From the NCBI GenBank assembly GCA_963674835.2, contig CAXXKC010000003.1:1240001-1304000 (forward strand): 64,000 nt of DNA, given 5' to 3'. The position numbers and the translations under genes are program-made. Under the pieces are notes generated by a model. That model was not told where the DNA came from. It did not search any database and was given only the letters and a program-made list of their open reading frames with translations. Source of the stretch: G963674835 sp963674835. Its GTDB lineage: Bacteria > Planctomycetota > Planctomycetia > Pirellulales > Thermoguttaceae. Positions 1-9,139 of the stretch are shown in pieces; the first letter of the stretch is position 1, and each line of letters starts with the position of its first letter.

Positions 1-158
1 GGGTCTCCTCGCCCCTGGGGAAGGAGAAAGACAGTCGGATCTTTGCAGACTTGATCCAAGGTCATCTTGTCGTCGTCGTGTGAATTGATCCAATCGACAC
101 ACGCTTGAGTCGGGATGAGCGTCACGGCAATGCGGTTGATCGTTGAACATTCAGTCAT
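1..158 (-). CDS. Hypothetical protein, 5' part only (runs off window)
   Basis: An ATG at 158-156 opens a frame that stays open to base 1 (52 codons). It begins MTECSTINRIAVTLIPTQ and includes a DWINSHDDD stretch and a DPTVFLLP stretch. Small acidic proteins with 'P.Q.F/C.DW......D......DPTV(Y/F)L(I/L)P' openings are common hypotheticals in bacteria, but I cannot give a function. The start overlaps the stop codon of the upstream SEC-C gene (ATGACTGA), so the two are probably translationally coupled and may act together. The C-terminus is outside the window. Confidence 0.6.
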   Translation of the reverse strand, partial: MTECSTINRIAVTLIPTQACVDWINSHDDDKMTLDQVCKDPTVFLLPQGRGD

Positions 159-1482
159 CGTTACCCCAGATCATCTGGTCGCTGGATCGCTGCTTCTTGA
201 GGCAGCATTTCTTGAACTTCTTGCCGCTTCCACACGGGCAAGGATCGTTTCTGCCGGTTCTGGTCCTGGGCGGTTCTTCTTCGATGTATTCGTCCGGTTC
301 GATCCATTGTCGAGCCTGTCGCCGATCTCTTGCTTCTCCTGCCTTCATCCGTTGGAGAAGTCTTTTCGCCCGTTCCTGGCGTTCTCGTTCTACGTCGGCT
401 TTCCATTGTTCCCGTTCGGGCAATTCCACACCCATCAATGTTGTCGCGACAAGCAGGCCTGACTTCAGGTCGGCGTCGGTTTCGTCGTAGTCGCCTCGGC
501 GGACAAACTGCCGGAGCGGTTCGATCGCCTCAAAGGCGAACTGCGAGATCAGACCATCCGCCAAGAATGCTCGAACGGCCTGATCTTTCTCGTCAGGTAG
601 GAGTTCCAAGGCCGTGGCAACCGCCAAGTCGCTGTGGACGCGTTTCAGCAGGCCACTGGCTGATATGCGGAGGTGCCACTTGCTCTGACGGAAGATGTCG
701 GCCACGGCAGTAATCGTGGCGTCACTCCCGATCTTTGCCAAGGCGGTTTCGCATTCTTCCATGAGCCAGTCGTCATTTTCATCGGCTTCCTTCAACTTGG
801 CGATGATGAGGGGCGTCGCGGCCTCCAAACGCATTTCACCTGCCATTCTGATAGCGAAGATTTCCATCCACACCTTCGGATTGGACTCGAACACCTCGAT
901 CTTCTCGCCGAGGATGGCCAAGACCTTTTCGGCATATTCGTCTTCTTCTCGGGCAATGGCTTCACAGAGGGCATAGGCGTGGTCGAGGTCAACCCGACCG
1001 AGGTCGTCAACGTCTTTGGAGTCAACGCAGAACTTCTCCAGCTCCCGCCAACAGACCTCGCCGCCAGCCGTGAGAAGGTCTATCCGTTTGTTGATCTTCT
1101 CGACCACGCGGCTTTCAAGGCACTGGACATCCGAGATTGCCTGTTTGTGGCGAGCCAGCAGTGCGGCATCGGCGTTGGAGAGGAGCGAGTTCAACGTGTC
1201 CCAACGAGTCGTCCAGCCGTAGGGGTCGGGCTTCTTGACATCCTGATGCTGAAGCTGGGCCAATACCCAGGGCAACGTGACATCATCGAGCGGCAGGCCT
1301 TTGAGGTAGGAAACGGCTCTGAATGCGTCGTCCCAGCTGTGCTTCTCAATTGCCTGAATGGCCAACGGCAGAATCGACTCGTCGGAGGTGTTCGACCCGG
1401 AGAAGTACAGGACGGCCTCGCTCCGCACTTCCTGTTCTAGATGGAGGATCCCCTGTTTGATTAGCTCTTCGTGCAGTCGCAT
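151..1482 (-). CDS. HEAT-repeat protein with C-terminal SEC-C metal-binding motif
   Basis: 443 aa. The body (about residues 1-370) is helical and repeat-like, with HEAT/PBS-lyase-type segments such as 'AIEKHSWDDAFRAVSYLKGLP' style helices. Around residues 412-426 it carries RNDPCPCGSGKKFKKCC, the CxCx8CC zinc-binding SEC-C motif known from the SecA C-terminus and many accessory proteins. The family is usually an add-on for protein or nucleic-acid contacts; no enzymatic residues are visible. It overlaps the next gene by 8 nt. The start at 1482 gives MRLHEELIKQG. Function beyond metal-binding scaffold is unknown. Confidence 0.8.
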   Translation of the reverse strand: MRLHEELIKQGILHLEQEVRSEAVLYFSGSNTSDESILPLAIQAIEKHSWDDAFRAVSYLKGLPLDDVTLPWVLAQLQHQDVKKPDPYGWTTRWDTLNSLLSNADAALLARHKQAISDVQCLESRVVEKINKRIDLLTAGGEVCWRELEKFCVDSKDVDDLGRVDLDHAYALCEAIAREEDEYAEKVLAILGEKIEVFESNPKVWMEIFAIRMAGEMRLEAATPLIIAKLKEADENDDWLMEECETALAKIGSDATITAVADIFRQSKWHLRISASGLLKRVHSDLAVATALELLPDEKDQAVRAFLADGLISQFAFEAIEPLRQFVRRGDYDETDADLKSGLLVATTLMGVELPEREQWKADVERERQERAKRLLQRMKAGEARDRRQARQWIEPDEYIEEEPPRTRTGRNDPCPCGSGKKFKKCCLKKQRSSDQMIWGNDD

Positions 1483-1502
1483 GTTCTTTCCTCACCTTGC
1501 AG

Positions 1503-1724
1503 AAACCACAACCACTATTATTGCGATTGGGGCCAGGGTTAGGAATAGCGAAGGTGGCCCGCGAAACGGACCTTATCCAAGACGCGGAACCAGCAAGCTC
1601 CGGAGTGGTTCGCTGGCTTTGTCCGCGAGGTGGCTAGCGGGTGCTGGAAACCTCGTGTTTGACGGTATTCCAAGGAGGTGGTGTCGGAGACGGCGAGTTC
1701 GGGGTGCGTTGGTGGGGAATTGAG
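1503..1724. repeat. Dispersed intergenic repeat, copy 1
   Basis: This stretch is clearly related to 8421-8697. Both begin AAACCACAACCAC, continue through GCGATTGGGGCCAGGG and GAGTTCGGGGTGCGT, and end in GGGGAATTGAGG. The two copies differ by scattered substitutions and small indels. It is G-skewed and non-coding; open frames across it are low-complexity artefacts. Copy 1 lies outside the proposed island and copy 2 inside it. Confidence 0.6.
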
Positions 1725-2257
1725 GAAAGCGTCGAATTGTGGGGCAGATGTGGCGGAACGGAGATTCGGTGGGGCTTTGTCTGCCGGCATTTCGTATGTC
1801 GGCGGGGGTGGCTGAGGCGACTTGGCAACTCGCGTCTGGACGCCGCGGGCGGTCTTCGTTGCATTCCAATGTAGACCGCGTCTGTAGGACTGGCGTATGG
1901 GTTTCGGTACGACAAGAGGACGTTTGGGTGGAGGTAGTTGTGAAGAAGGCAAACACCGCTCGCACCGTATTCCGCGGGGACCGCGCAGTGGCGCCGGTCT
2001 CCGAAAGTCGCGTCACGGCCGGGACGCGTTCGACAATGATTTGGGCACATAGCTCTTTCTCTGGTTTTGCCCAAACGGTATCATCGGGCGCGGAAGGATT
2101 GGCCCTGCCGGTTGATCGGTGGGTGTGATAAGAACCGCGGAAGACCGACGGTCAAGGCGGCGTGAAGACTACGCAATGGTCGGCGGTCTACGCCCACTGC
2201 CGCGTTCGCGATTGTGTGGACCTGTTGAACCGGCCTGTTCATTCGGAGAATGCCCCC
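1725..2257. other. Gene-poor spacer
   Basis: About 530 nt between the dispersed repeat and the LRR membrane protein. Open frames here are arginine/proline-rich and look spurious. I see no RNA gene, no strong hairpin and no clear promoter. Confidence 0.4.
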
Positions 2258-2926
2258 ATGGTCGAGACGTACGGCGTTCTTGTTTTGGCCCTGGGTGTGG
2301 TCATCGGGCTGATCGCGCTGCTGTGGCTGATCGTGCGGGCCTTCCGGGTGCATTGGGCTTGGGGCGTCGGTGGCTTGCTGTTTCCACCCTCTTTGGTCCT
2401 TTTTGGCGCACTTCATTTTCGCAAGTTGGCCGGCCCGCTGATTTTGTTGTTGGCTGCCGTGCTTCTCTTGAGCGGGACGGTCGGGCTCGGCTATTACCTA
2501 GCGCGCCACCCGAACCTTGGCCCGCGTGAAAAACTCGTCGACGGCGAGCTGCATCTGACGCTCACCGGCTGGGACCGCACCGACTATTCGCTGCTGCAGT
2601 CGAAACCCGATGTGGTCGTGCTCCAGATGGCCAACGCCGATGTGACAGACGAAACGCTGCAATACCTTGCAGGCATGTCGCGGCTGCGGGAATTGGATCT
2701 GAACGACAGTCAGATCACCGACGGCGGATTGCGGATGTTGAGTCGCCTGCCGGCGCTTCAGATTCTGCGACTGCGAAAGACCCAAGTGACGGACCAGGGG
2801 TTTCAAGAGCACTTGATGGGGAAGCATTCGCTGCTCGAATTGGATATGCGGCAGACCGCGGTGGCATCGAAGACCCTGCGGGACTGGAAGGCCAAGAACA
2901 AGGATCAGCGCAAGTACCTGCGTTAG
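2258..2926 (+). CDS. Membrane protein with C-terminal leucine-rich repeats
   Basis: 222 aa from the ATG at 2258; an upstream in-frame start at 2162 would add 32 residues with no membrane or domain character. Residues 1-90 contain three hydrophobic segments (VLVLALGVVIGLIALLWLIV; a GLLFPPSLVLFGAL stretch; LILLLAAVLLLSGTVGLGYY). After about residue 120, the soluble part carries LRRs of the bacterial 'LRELDLNDSQITDGGL' type. LRR domains like these are abundant in planctomycetes and are thought to mediate protein contacts. The partner is not indicated by neighbours, and the role is unknown. Confidence 0.75.
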   Translation: MVETYGVLVLALGVVIGLIALLWLIVRAFRVHWAWGVGGLLFPPSLVLFGALHFRKLAGPLILLLAAVLLLSGTVGLGYYLARHPNLGPREKLVDGELHLTLTGWDRTDYSLLQSKPDVVVLQMANADVTDETLQYLAGMSRLRELDLNDSQITDGGLRMLSRLPALQILRLRKTQVTDQGFQEHLMGKHSLLELDMRQTAVASKTLRDWKAKNKDQRKYLR

Positions 2927-2988
2927 AAACGGTGAGCCGGTATGGTTCTCCATCACATCCCACCACCCCGTTCAGAGGCGGCAGTCGC

Positions 2989-3852
2989 ATGAGAAAAATG
3001 CTGATCGAAGACGCGATGGGCGATGCGCGCAACGCCGAGGCGCTGGCCCTCGCATCGGACTTCGCGTACGACCCCGAAGCGGAAGCGAAAAGGAAGTTCC
3101 TCGCGGAATTGGGGCTCGATGCGCGCTTGTTCAGCGCGGGCAACACCCAGGCATACGTCGCCACCAACGACGGCCATATTGTCGTTGCGTTTCGCGGCAC
3201 CGAAGCCCCCACGAGCCTGGAGGGCATCAAAGACTGGCTGCTGACCGACGCGGTCGACCTGCTGATCGTGCCCGAGGGACGATTGGGAACGGACCTGGCC
3301 GCGGCTGGCGTCGGCGCGCGTTTCCATCAGGGTTTCGTCAATGCGATCGCGGCAATCTGGGAGCCCGTTTACGAGGCGGTGGATGGGGAAATGAAGGCCA
3401 GCGAGCGCCCGCTGTGGATCACCGGCCACAGCCTCGGGGGGGCGCTAGCGATTCTAGCCGCTTGGCTCTTTCTCCGGCGTATGGTCCCCGTGCATCAGAT
3501 CTATACGTTTGGCGGACCGATGATCGGCAATGCAATCGCGGTGAAGGCCCTCGACCAGGAGTTTGCGGGCAAGATATTCCGCTACGTCAACGTCCCCGAC
3601 CCGGTCCCTCGATTACCCACGGTCAGCTTGATCGCCAATCAGTACGGGCATTGCCAGCGGGAAATCACGCTAGGGATTGCCGATGCGGCGGGGACCGCGG
3701 CCGACCTCTTCGACGAGCTTGCAAAGAAGACGGTGGACGGCATCCTTAACGCCACGCTGCTGGACGACCTTTGGAGCGGATTACAAGAGCGTGTTCACGC
3801 ACACGGCATGGATCGTTACCGCGCGCTGTTGGCGGATCTCTTCAAGGAATGA
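2989..3852 (+). CDS. Class 3 (fungal-type) lipase family protein
   Basis: 287 aa from the ATG at 2989 (MRKMLIEDAMG); a GTG at 2932 is an alternative start. It has the alpha/beta-hydrolase nucleophile elbow GHSLGG at about residues 146-151 (Ser148). A VAFRGTE segment upstream is the lipase-3 oxyanion region, NVPDPVPRLP after about residue 200 holds the likely acid Asp, and a C-terminal HGMDRYR holds the likely His. No signal peptide is seen, so it is probably cytoplasmic or released otherwise. The expected reaction is ester hydrolysis of lipids; the substrate is unknown. It lies 62 nt after the LRR gene and may be co-transcribed. Confidence 0.85.
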   Translation: MRKMLIEDAMGDARNAEALALASDFAYDPEAEAKRKFLAELGLDARLFSAGNTQAYVATNDGHIVVAFRGTEAPTSLEGIKDWLLTDAVDLLIVPEGRLGTDLAAAGVGARFHQGFVNAIAAIWEPVYEAVDGEMKASERPLWITGHSLGGALAILAAWLFLRRMVPVHQIYTFGGPMIGNAIAVKALDQEFAGKIFRYVNVPDPVPRLPTVSLIANQYGHCQREITLGIADAAGTAADLFDELAKKTVDGILNATLLDDLWSGLQERVHAHGMDRYRALLADLFKE

Positions 3853-4178
3853 GACCGCGAAACGGCGCGGCATAGTCGTGCCAGGAAGTCGTCGGAAGCG
3901 GGGGCGGGGGCAAGGAAGACCCTGGCGAGCGGTGGCTTTGCTCCTGGCGCGACGAACGACTCGGGGCCATGGGAGGCTGGCATTCATGGGCCGTCGGGAT
4001 CGGCTCGGAAGATCCATCGGCGCGTCCCAAGGGGGATGGTTTCTCGCGAACCGTTGCAGAGCGGAAGTCGAGGATTGCTGGAATGCCGCGCCCGGGCGTG
4101 GTATTCTGGTGGGCGTCGCACCGCCCTGGGCCCAAACACCAGGATGCACGGAATCCCACTAGCTTCGAGGCCAATCGC

Positions 4179-5180
4179 ATGAGAACGACCATCTCGCTGT
4201 TTTGTGTTTTCGCCCTCTTGTGCAGTACGGGCATTGCCGCGGATTCGTCTGCGGCGGTGAAAGGCAAAGACCGTCCGAAGGCATCGGCCAAAGCGGCATC
4301 GAAGGCGGTTTCGCCGGCGCGTCCCAAACCTACGCTGGCCAACGTTGCCTACGGAACGCACGCCCGACAAGTGCTGGATTTCTACAAGGCCGCGTCGGAC
4401 AAGCCCACGCCGGTCGTGTTCTACATTCATGGCGGCGGCTGGGTGAATGGCGACAAGGGCGGGTTCAACGCCGCACCGTACCTGGAGGCCGGCATTTCAG
4501 TGGTTGCCATCAACTACCGCTACATCGCTCAGGCGGAGGCCGATGGTGTAGAGCCGCCGGTGAAGGGCCCACTGGACGACGCGGCACGGGCATTGCAGTT
4601 CGTCCGCAGCAAGGCTGCCGAGTGGAACATCGACAAGGCGCGCATCGGCGCGACGGGTGGATCGGCCGGCGCGTGTTCGAGCCTGTGGCTGGCGTTTCAT
4701 CCCGACCTGGCGGATCCGGCGAGCAGCGATCCGATTGCGCGCGAGTCGACCCGGCTCTGGTGCGCCGCGGTGGTGGTCGCCCAGACGACGCTCGACCCGC
4801 AGCAGATGAAGGAGTGGACGCCCAACAGCCGCTACGGCGGCCACGCATTCGGATTCAAAGGCGACCGGGCGAAGAAGCTGTCGCAGTTCGACGAGTTTCT
4901 GGCGGGGCGCGACAAGATTCTGCCGTGGATCGCCGAGTACTCGCCCTACGCCTTGGTGACCGCCGATGATCCGCCCATCTATCTTATCTACGGCGTGCCG
5001 CCTGCGCTCGGCCAGAACCAGAAGGATCCGACCCACACGGCGAATTTCGGCGTCAAACTCGATGAGAAATGCAAGAGCGTCGGGGTCGCGTGCGAGTTGG
5101 TCTATCCCGGGGCGCCCGACGTCAAACATCCGACGGTGCAACAGTACCTGACCGAAACGCTCAAGGCGCCGAAGAAGTGA
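4179..5180 (+). CDS. Secreted alpha/beta-hydrolase (esterase, BD-FAE/hormone-sensitive lipase type)
   Basis: 333 aa from the ATG at 4179. The N-terminus MRTTISLFCVFALLCSTGIA is a good signal peptide. The oxyanion motif HGGGW starts near residue 84 and the nucleophile motif GGSAGA is at about 159-164 (Ser161). A late H in the DVKHPTV segment (about residue 315) is the likely catalytic His. This arrangement is that of carboxylesterases that deacylate small esters or plant cell-wall esters. It is followed after 22 nt by an SGNH esterase, suggesting a two-gene extracellular esterase unit. The long in-frame extension upstream to 3969 has no recognisable domain. Confidence 0.85.
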   Translation: MRTTISLFCVFALLCSTGIAADSSAAVKGKDRPKASAKAASKAVSPARPKPTLANVAYGTHARQVLDFYKAASDKPTPVVFYIHGGGWVNGDKGGFNAAPYLEAGISVVAINYRYIAQAEADGVEPPVKGPLDDAARALQFVRSKAAEWNIDKARIGATGGSAGACSSLWLAFHPDLADPASSDPIARESTRLWCAAVVVAQTTLDPQQMKEWTPNSRYGGHAFGFKGDRAKKLSQFDEFLAGRDKILPWIAEYSPYALVTADDPPIYLIYGVPPALGQNQKDPTHTANFGVKLDEKCKSVGVACELVYPGAPDVKHPTVQQYLTETLKAPKK

Positions 5181-5202
5181 TCCGGAGAATGGAGAACCGA
5201 CG

Positions 5203-5895
5203 ATGAACACGCCCCATTACCGCCGTGCGGCTCTTCGCTCGGTCTTGACGGGTCTGATGTGCGTGGCGTTCGCCTGTCAACTCCCGGGGGCCGAGAAGAA
5301 GGCAGGCCCCGAGCGTTGGCAGAAAGCGATCGATGCGTTTGCGACCGCCGACAAGAACAATCCACCGCCTCAGGGTGGAATCCTCTTCATCGGCTCGTCG
5401 ACGATTGTCCGCTGGAAGAGCCTGGCTCGCGATTTCCCTGAATACCAGGTGATCAACCGGGGTTTCGGCGGATCGCAGATTTCCGACAGCGTCTCCTATG
5501 CCGACCGGATCGTGATTCCGTACCGGCCCCGGCTGATCGTGCTGCGGGCAGGCAGCAATGACATCCACGCGGGTAAGACGCCCGAGCAAGTCCGGGACGA
5601 CTTCAAGGCGTTTGTCGAGAAGGTGCGGAGCAAGCTGCCGGAGGTCAGAATCGCCTACATGACGATCGATGCCACGCCGTCGCGGTGGGCCAACGTCCAG
5701 CGGGAGAAGAAGACCAACGAACTGATCGAGGAATACATCGCCTCGGGCAAGAACATGGACTATATCGACACTACGGGCGCCACCCTCGGTCGGGACGGCA
5801 AGCCCCGGGAAGAGCTGTTTGTGAAGGACCGGCTTCACTTCAACGAGGCCGGATACCAGGTGTTGGCATCGATTGTGCGGCGCCACCTGAAGTGA
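5203..5895 (+). CDS. Secreted SGNH/GDSL-family esterase
   Basis: 230 aa. A signal peptide lies around residues 1-28. All four SGNH blocks are visible: block I GSS at 64-66 (catalytic Ser), block II GFGGS (oxyanion Gly), block III GSND at 117-120 (Asn), and block V DRLHFN near 209-214 (Asp and His). This resembles the planctomycete lysophospholipase-L1-like and acetylxylan-esterase-like SGNH hydrolases. It follows the alpha/beta esterase by 22 nt in the same direction, so an operon of secreted carbohydrate or lipid deacylases is likely. The substrate is not determinable here. Confidence 0.9.
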   Translation: MNTPHYRRAALRSVLTGLMCVAFACQLPGAEKKAGPERWQKAIDAFATADKNNPPPQGGILFIGSSTIVRWKSLARDFPEYQVINRGFGGSQISDSVSYADRIVIPYRPRLIVLRAGSNDIHAGKTPEQVRDDFKAFVEKVRSKLPEVRIAYMTIDATPSRWANVQREKKTNELIEEYIASGKNMDYIDTTGATLGRDGKPREELFVKDRLHFNEAGYQVLASIVRRHLK

Positions 5896-6146
5896 ACGAG
5901 ACGCAAATCGAGACGGGAGGCAAGAGGCGGTCGTCTTTGCCCTTTTGGAACTGACCAAACGGCTGGCGGACCAGTTGTGAACGGCGGTCCAGAAGAGGCC
6001 GAAGTCTGATTACTGGAACTCCAGGGAATCCAATGGCCCCTATGCCCCTTGAAGTCCACGAGTGTACGGTAGGGGAAATGATCGATAGCGAGGGTCAAGG
6101 AACCCAGAAAGCCCCGAAGAACACGGCGTCTTTCGAGGCTTTGGCA

Positions 6147-6202
6147 AAGCGGAGGCCATGGGATTCAAACCTACAACCAGTTTCCCGGCACCACATTTCC
6201 AG
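6147..6202 (-). repeat. attL-like copy of the tRNA-Ser 3' half (decayed)
   Basis: 56 nt matching 63722-63777 at 52 of 56 positions in the same orientation. It corresponds to tRNA-Ser(GGA) from the anticodon loop to the 3' end plus three flanking bases. The 5' half of the tRNA is absent, so this is not a functional tRNA. Three of the four differences fall in the T-arm and variable arm. This is what is left when an integrase inserts in a tRNA 3' half and displaces the old 3' end. The displaced copy lies on the correct side (3' of the tRNA, beyond the integrase). Confidence 0.7.
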
Positions 6203-6241
6203 GTAGCTTTCGCCTTGATATCGCTTGCGGTTAGGTTGCAG

Positions 6242-6282
6242 AACCCCCGCTTTTGCTGAGAGAAGCGGGGGTTTTCTCTTTG
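6242..6282 (+). terminator. Rho-independent terminator
   Basis: AACCCCCGCTT and its complement AAGCGGGGGTT form an 11-bp stem with a loop of about 9 nt, followed by TTCTCTTT on the plus strand. It lies 40 nt inside attL and would stop plus-strand transcription entering the island from the backbone. Confidence 0.75.
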
Positions 6283-6469
6283 CGTTCTGATTGTAGGTGG
6301 GCGTTCTGCGGGTTGCGTTGCAACATTGTCGGCAACAGCCGTCGGCCGTTAGCCGCAGGTTCTGCTCTGTTCCGGTTTTGGTGAGCGTTACAAATCGGGC
6401 CTTTACACGTCGGCGGTTATGGGTGCCCCCCAGACTTCCACTGGGCACGTCGCCGACAAGCTCGCCCGT

Positions 6470-8380
6470 CTATTCTTTCGGGATGGTCAGTTTCTTACGC
6501 CACTGGGCGACATATTCTCGGGCGTATCCCTCCTTTCCCAAGCGTTGTTCAATGACGTCGAGCATCGGGTCAAACTTCGCCTTCCAATAGGTAATGTATC
6601 GGACGGCCGTATGATGCTGTTTTTCCCAGTCGTAGTCGCGGTCGAAATACGGATGGACCTGTTCGGGGAAATCCGTGAGGATGAGCTTTTCCGCCCAGTC
6701 CAGACTCGTGCGCATCGGCTCAAGATAGGCCGCGCGAAGAAAGTCCGGGGACAGCAGGGTTTGCGCGGGTGCCTTCTGGGCAATTCCCTCTTGCAGGGCG
6801 CGCAGCTTCGCGAGCAGATGCAGGGCATAAGTCCGCTCTTTGACGTTTCTCAGCCGCCAGGCACACTGTGCCCAATCGCACGGCCCGATGCGCAAGAGCG
6901 AGCCTTTTAGTTCCGTCAACAGGTTGTCGAAGGTGTTGGCCTTGTCGGCCAGGTCGGCGCCGTACACGCGGGTGTAGATGCGTTTGCGGCCACGCTGGTA
7001 GGTGAAGTCGGCTGGATTCCAGGACCAGACGCCGATCAATTGCGCCAAGTACTCGGGATAGCCGCGGACCCAAACCATCACGCTGTCGATGTAGCGGTCT
7101 GCCTTTTGAAAGATGTCGAGCGATAGTCGGCCGTAACTGTCGTTGAACTCCGGCACACAGATGTAGGCCCGCTCAAAACGGTTCATCGGCAACGCTTCCG
7201 ATTGGCCGCCCATCGGCCAGTTGAAGAACAAGCCGGTGGGAGACTTGATTCCCAGATCCTGGACCAGTTGTTGACGCTCTGCGGACGGACTCTTGGTGAA
7301 GAACCAGCGAATCGCGGCGGTTTCCGGCACTTCGGCAAGCATCTTGCAATTGAAGTCGGAATAGACGCAGCCATAATCCGGATCTGGGGGAAGCAGGGCG
7401 ATCCGGTCCGGGGAAACTCCGCGCTGCTTGGCGAAGCTCAGAATCTGTCTGACCAGGCTGACTGCGTCGCCATGGACGCCGGGGTCATCGAAGGAGATAT
7501 AGAGGCCGTCCACGCCGAGCGTCAGCAGTTGCGAGAACTTGGACAACACGGCTTCGGCATCTTTGTCTGCCACGCCGCAGCAGAAGACCCCGTAGACGAA
7601 CATGCCGCGCCGATGCGCTTCCTTGAGGACCCTTTTTTCCGCTTCGCCCGTGATGTTCCAATCGGCAGGATAGCCGAACTGACCAAACATCGGCGGCGGG
7701 CCGTCGCGCAATTCAATGCAGTTGAGACGCGCATCAGCGTAAGCATCGAGGACCCCTGGCTGGTAATATTCGCAACGGTTCCAGGAGAACGAGCGCCAGC
7801 GGATTTTGGCGGTGTCGCAGACGGTGGCTGCTTGCAGCGCGTAGCCGTCGCCATGCTTTTGCAGCAGCATGGTCAGGGCATCCTGGCCGTAAATCACGCT
7901 GCGCGGATTGCTGCCGCCCACACAGATTACCTGCCGATCGCCTGAGGCGGAACAGCCGATCACGAAGCCGTCCGTGTCCGGGCTGAGCTTGGAAGTATCG
8001 ATTTTTTCCCGGCCACAGAAGTCGGCCACGGCAGAATCATGCGGGAATTCGCCCAACAGGAATACGACTTCAGCAGTTGCGGGAACCGCGTTGACGATCT
8101 CGTACTTCCTGCCGGCCAAGCGGGAAAGCGAGGTCTGCAATCGTTCCGCAGCATACTGCACCGGTTCGGCGGCATGGGCGGCGACGACTATCGTTCCCTT
8201 TTCGGCCGCGGGAAGTGTTACGGTGCGTCCCAAGGCGCGATAGACATCGGGAATGGGAATGATGGGACACGACTCTGCGTGCAGATCGGCCGCCGTGCAC
8301 AGCAAGGCCGCCACTAGACCTACGGGCAGAAAGAAGGAGAACAACGGGTTCGCGGTAACTTCCAAGGCTTTGCCTGCCAT
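6470..8380 (-). CDS. Secreted beta-N-acetylglucosaminidase-domain protein (GH84-like)
   Basis: 636 aa from the ATG at 8380 (MAGKALEVTANPL), which places a signal peptide (FFLPVGLVAALLCTAADLHA) at the N-terminus. An in-frame start 42 nt upstream is weaker. Residues about 45-190 resemble the GH20/GH84 N-terminal 'helper' domain. The central part reads like a GH84 TIM barrel, with adjacent acids in LYISFDDPG at about 298-299, matching the Asp-Asp pair that catalyses substrate-assisted hydrolysis in GH84. It likely removes GlcNAc from glycans or glycoproteins outside the cytoplasm. It is the first gene inside attL, with no visible operon partner. Confidence 0.75.
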   Translation of the reverse strand: MAGKALEVTANPLFSFFLPVGLVAALLCTAADLHAESCPIIPIPDVYRALGRTVTLPAAEKGTIVVAAHAAEPVQYAAERLQTSLSRLAGRKYEIVNAVPATAEVVFLLGEFPHDSAVADFCGREKIDTSKLSPDTDGFVIGCSASGDRQVICVGGSNPRSVIYGQDALTMLLQKHGDGYALQAATVCDTAKIRWRSFSWNRCEYYQPGVLDAYADARLNCIELRDGPPPMFGQFGYPADWNITGEAEKRVLKEAHRRGMFVYGVFCCGVADKDAEAVLSKFSQLLTLGVDGLYISFDDPGVHGDAVSLVRQILSFAKQRGVSPDRIALLPPDPDYGCVYSDFNCKMLAEVPETAAIRWFFTKSPSAERQQLVQDLGIKSPTGLFFNWPMGGQSEALPMNRFERAYICVPEFNDSYGRLSLDIFQKADRYIDSVMVWVRGYPEYLAQLIGVWSWNPADFTYQRGRKRIYTRVYGADLADKANTFDNLLTELKGSLLRIGPCDWAQCAWRLRNVKERTYALHLLAKLRALQEGIAQKAPAQTLLSPDFLRAAYLEPMRTSLDWAEKLILTDFPEQVHPYFDRDYDWEKQHHTAVRYITYWKAKFDPMLDVIEQRLGKEGYAREYVAQWRKKLTIPKE

Positions 8381-8420
8381 GTTCCAATGCTCAGTCAGTT
8401 GAAGATCGGTCACCTTGTAC

Positions 8421-8697
8421 AAACCACAACCACCATTATCGCGATTGGGGCCAGGGTGAGGAATAGCGAGGGCGACCCGCGAAAGGGACCTTTCGGCCGC
8501 GTTGTTGGGGAAATGTGATTGCTGTCGCCCGGTGGGCGATCGCGATCCGGAATGCGGACCCGGCGAGCTTCGGAACGGTTAGCTGGATTTGCCCGTAGGG
8601 TGGTTAGCGGGTGTTGGGAACGTCGTGTTCGAGGGTGTTCCGGGGCGGTGATTTCGGAGATGGCGAGTTCGGGGTGCGTGGGCGGGGAATTGAGGGA
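8421..8697. repeat. Dispersed intergenic repeat, copy 2
   Basis: Related to 1503-1724 over most of its length (starts AAACCACAACCAC; ends GGGGAATTGAGG), with about 50 nt more in the middle. It is non-coding and G-skewed. A second copy outside the island argues that this is a host-genome repeat family rather than an island-specific element. Confidence 0.6.
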
Positions 8698-8889
8698 CGT
8701 GTTGGCGTGTGGGATGGGTGAGGGAGAATGAGGGTTCTTTGGGGCCTCGCCCGCTGGGGTTTTGTGGGTCGGTGAGGGTGACGGACGGACACAGCGAACG
8801 AAGAGCTCAGCAGCGGCGGGGCTACCGGAGCTACGGCCCCGGGAAAGCCTACACGCCCCCGCGCTCTGCTGCAGCGGATGGTTCGGCGC

Positions 8890-9090
8890 GATATGCCAAC
8901 CGCGCTGTATCGCCGCGAGGCGGGAGATCGCGTCGAGCGCTTCCTCGTCATCGCAAATTATCCGGGTGCCGTACGCAGTGTCGAAGTCGAGGCGGCTGCT
9001 GGTGCAGGCCGTCTTCACGAACTTCTCGGTGAGAAACACATCGCAGTAGGAAATTGGCGGGGTAAACGAGCGCACGCCCGTCCATCTTCG
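8890..9090 (-). pseudogene. C-terminal fragment of an unrecognised protein
   Basis: A protein-like frame reads ...SFTPPISYCDVFLTEKFVK, then YGTRIICDDEEALDAISRL, before running into low-complexity sequence. An in-frame stop lies just upstream, so no full gene exists. The 'PYCDVFLTDK..........YGT.I' pattern is like the C-terminal part of conserved hypothetical proteins that I cannot name. I read it as the surviving 3' end of a deleted gene. Confidence 0.35.
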
Positions 9091-9139
9091 TCAAAAGTCG
9101 AATAATCATAGGGGTAGCACCTCGGCTGCAACGATGTTG

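Noticed and set aside
1539..2128. Several 100-150 codon ORFs in the 1.5-2.1 kb spacer, both strands
   Set aside because: Pro/Arg/Ser-rich composition in G-skewed repeat DNA; no ribosome sites or domains.
6147..6202. A second tRNA gene
   Set aside because: Only the 3' half is present and its T- and variable arms are damaged; kept as attL remnant instead.
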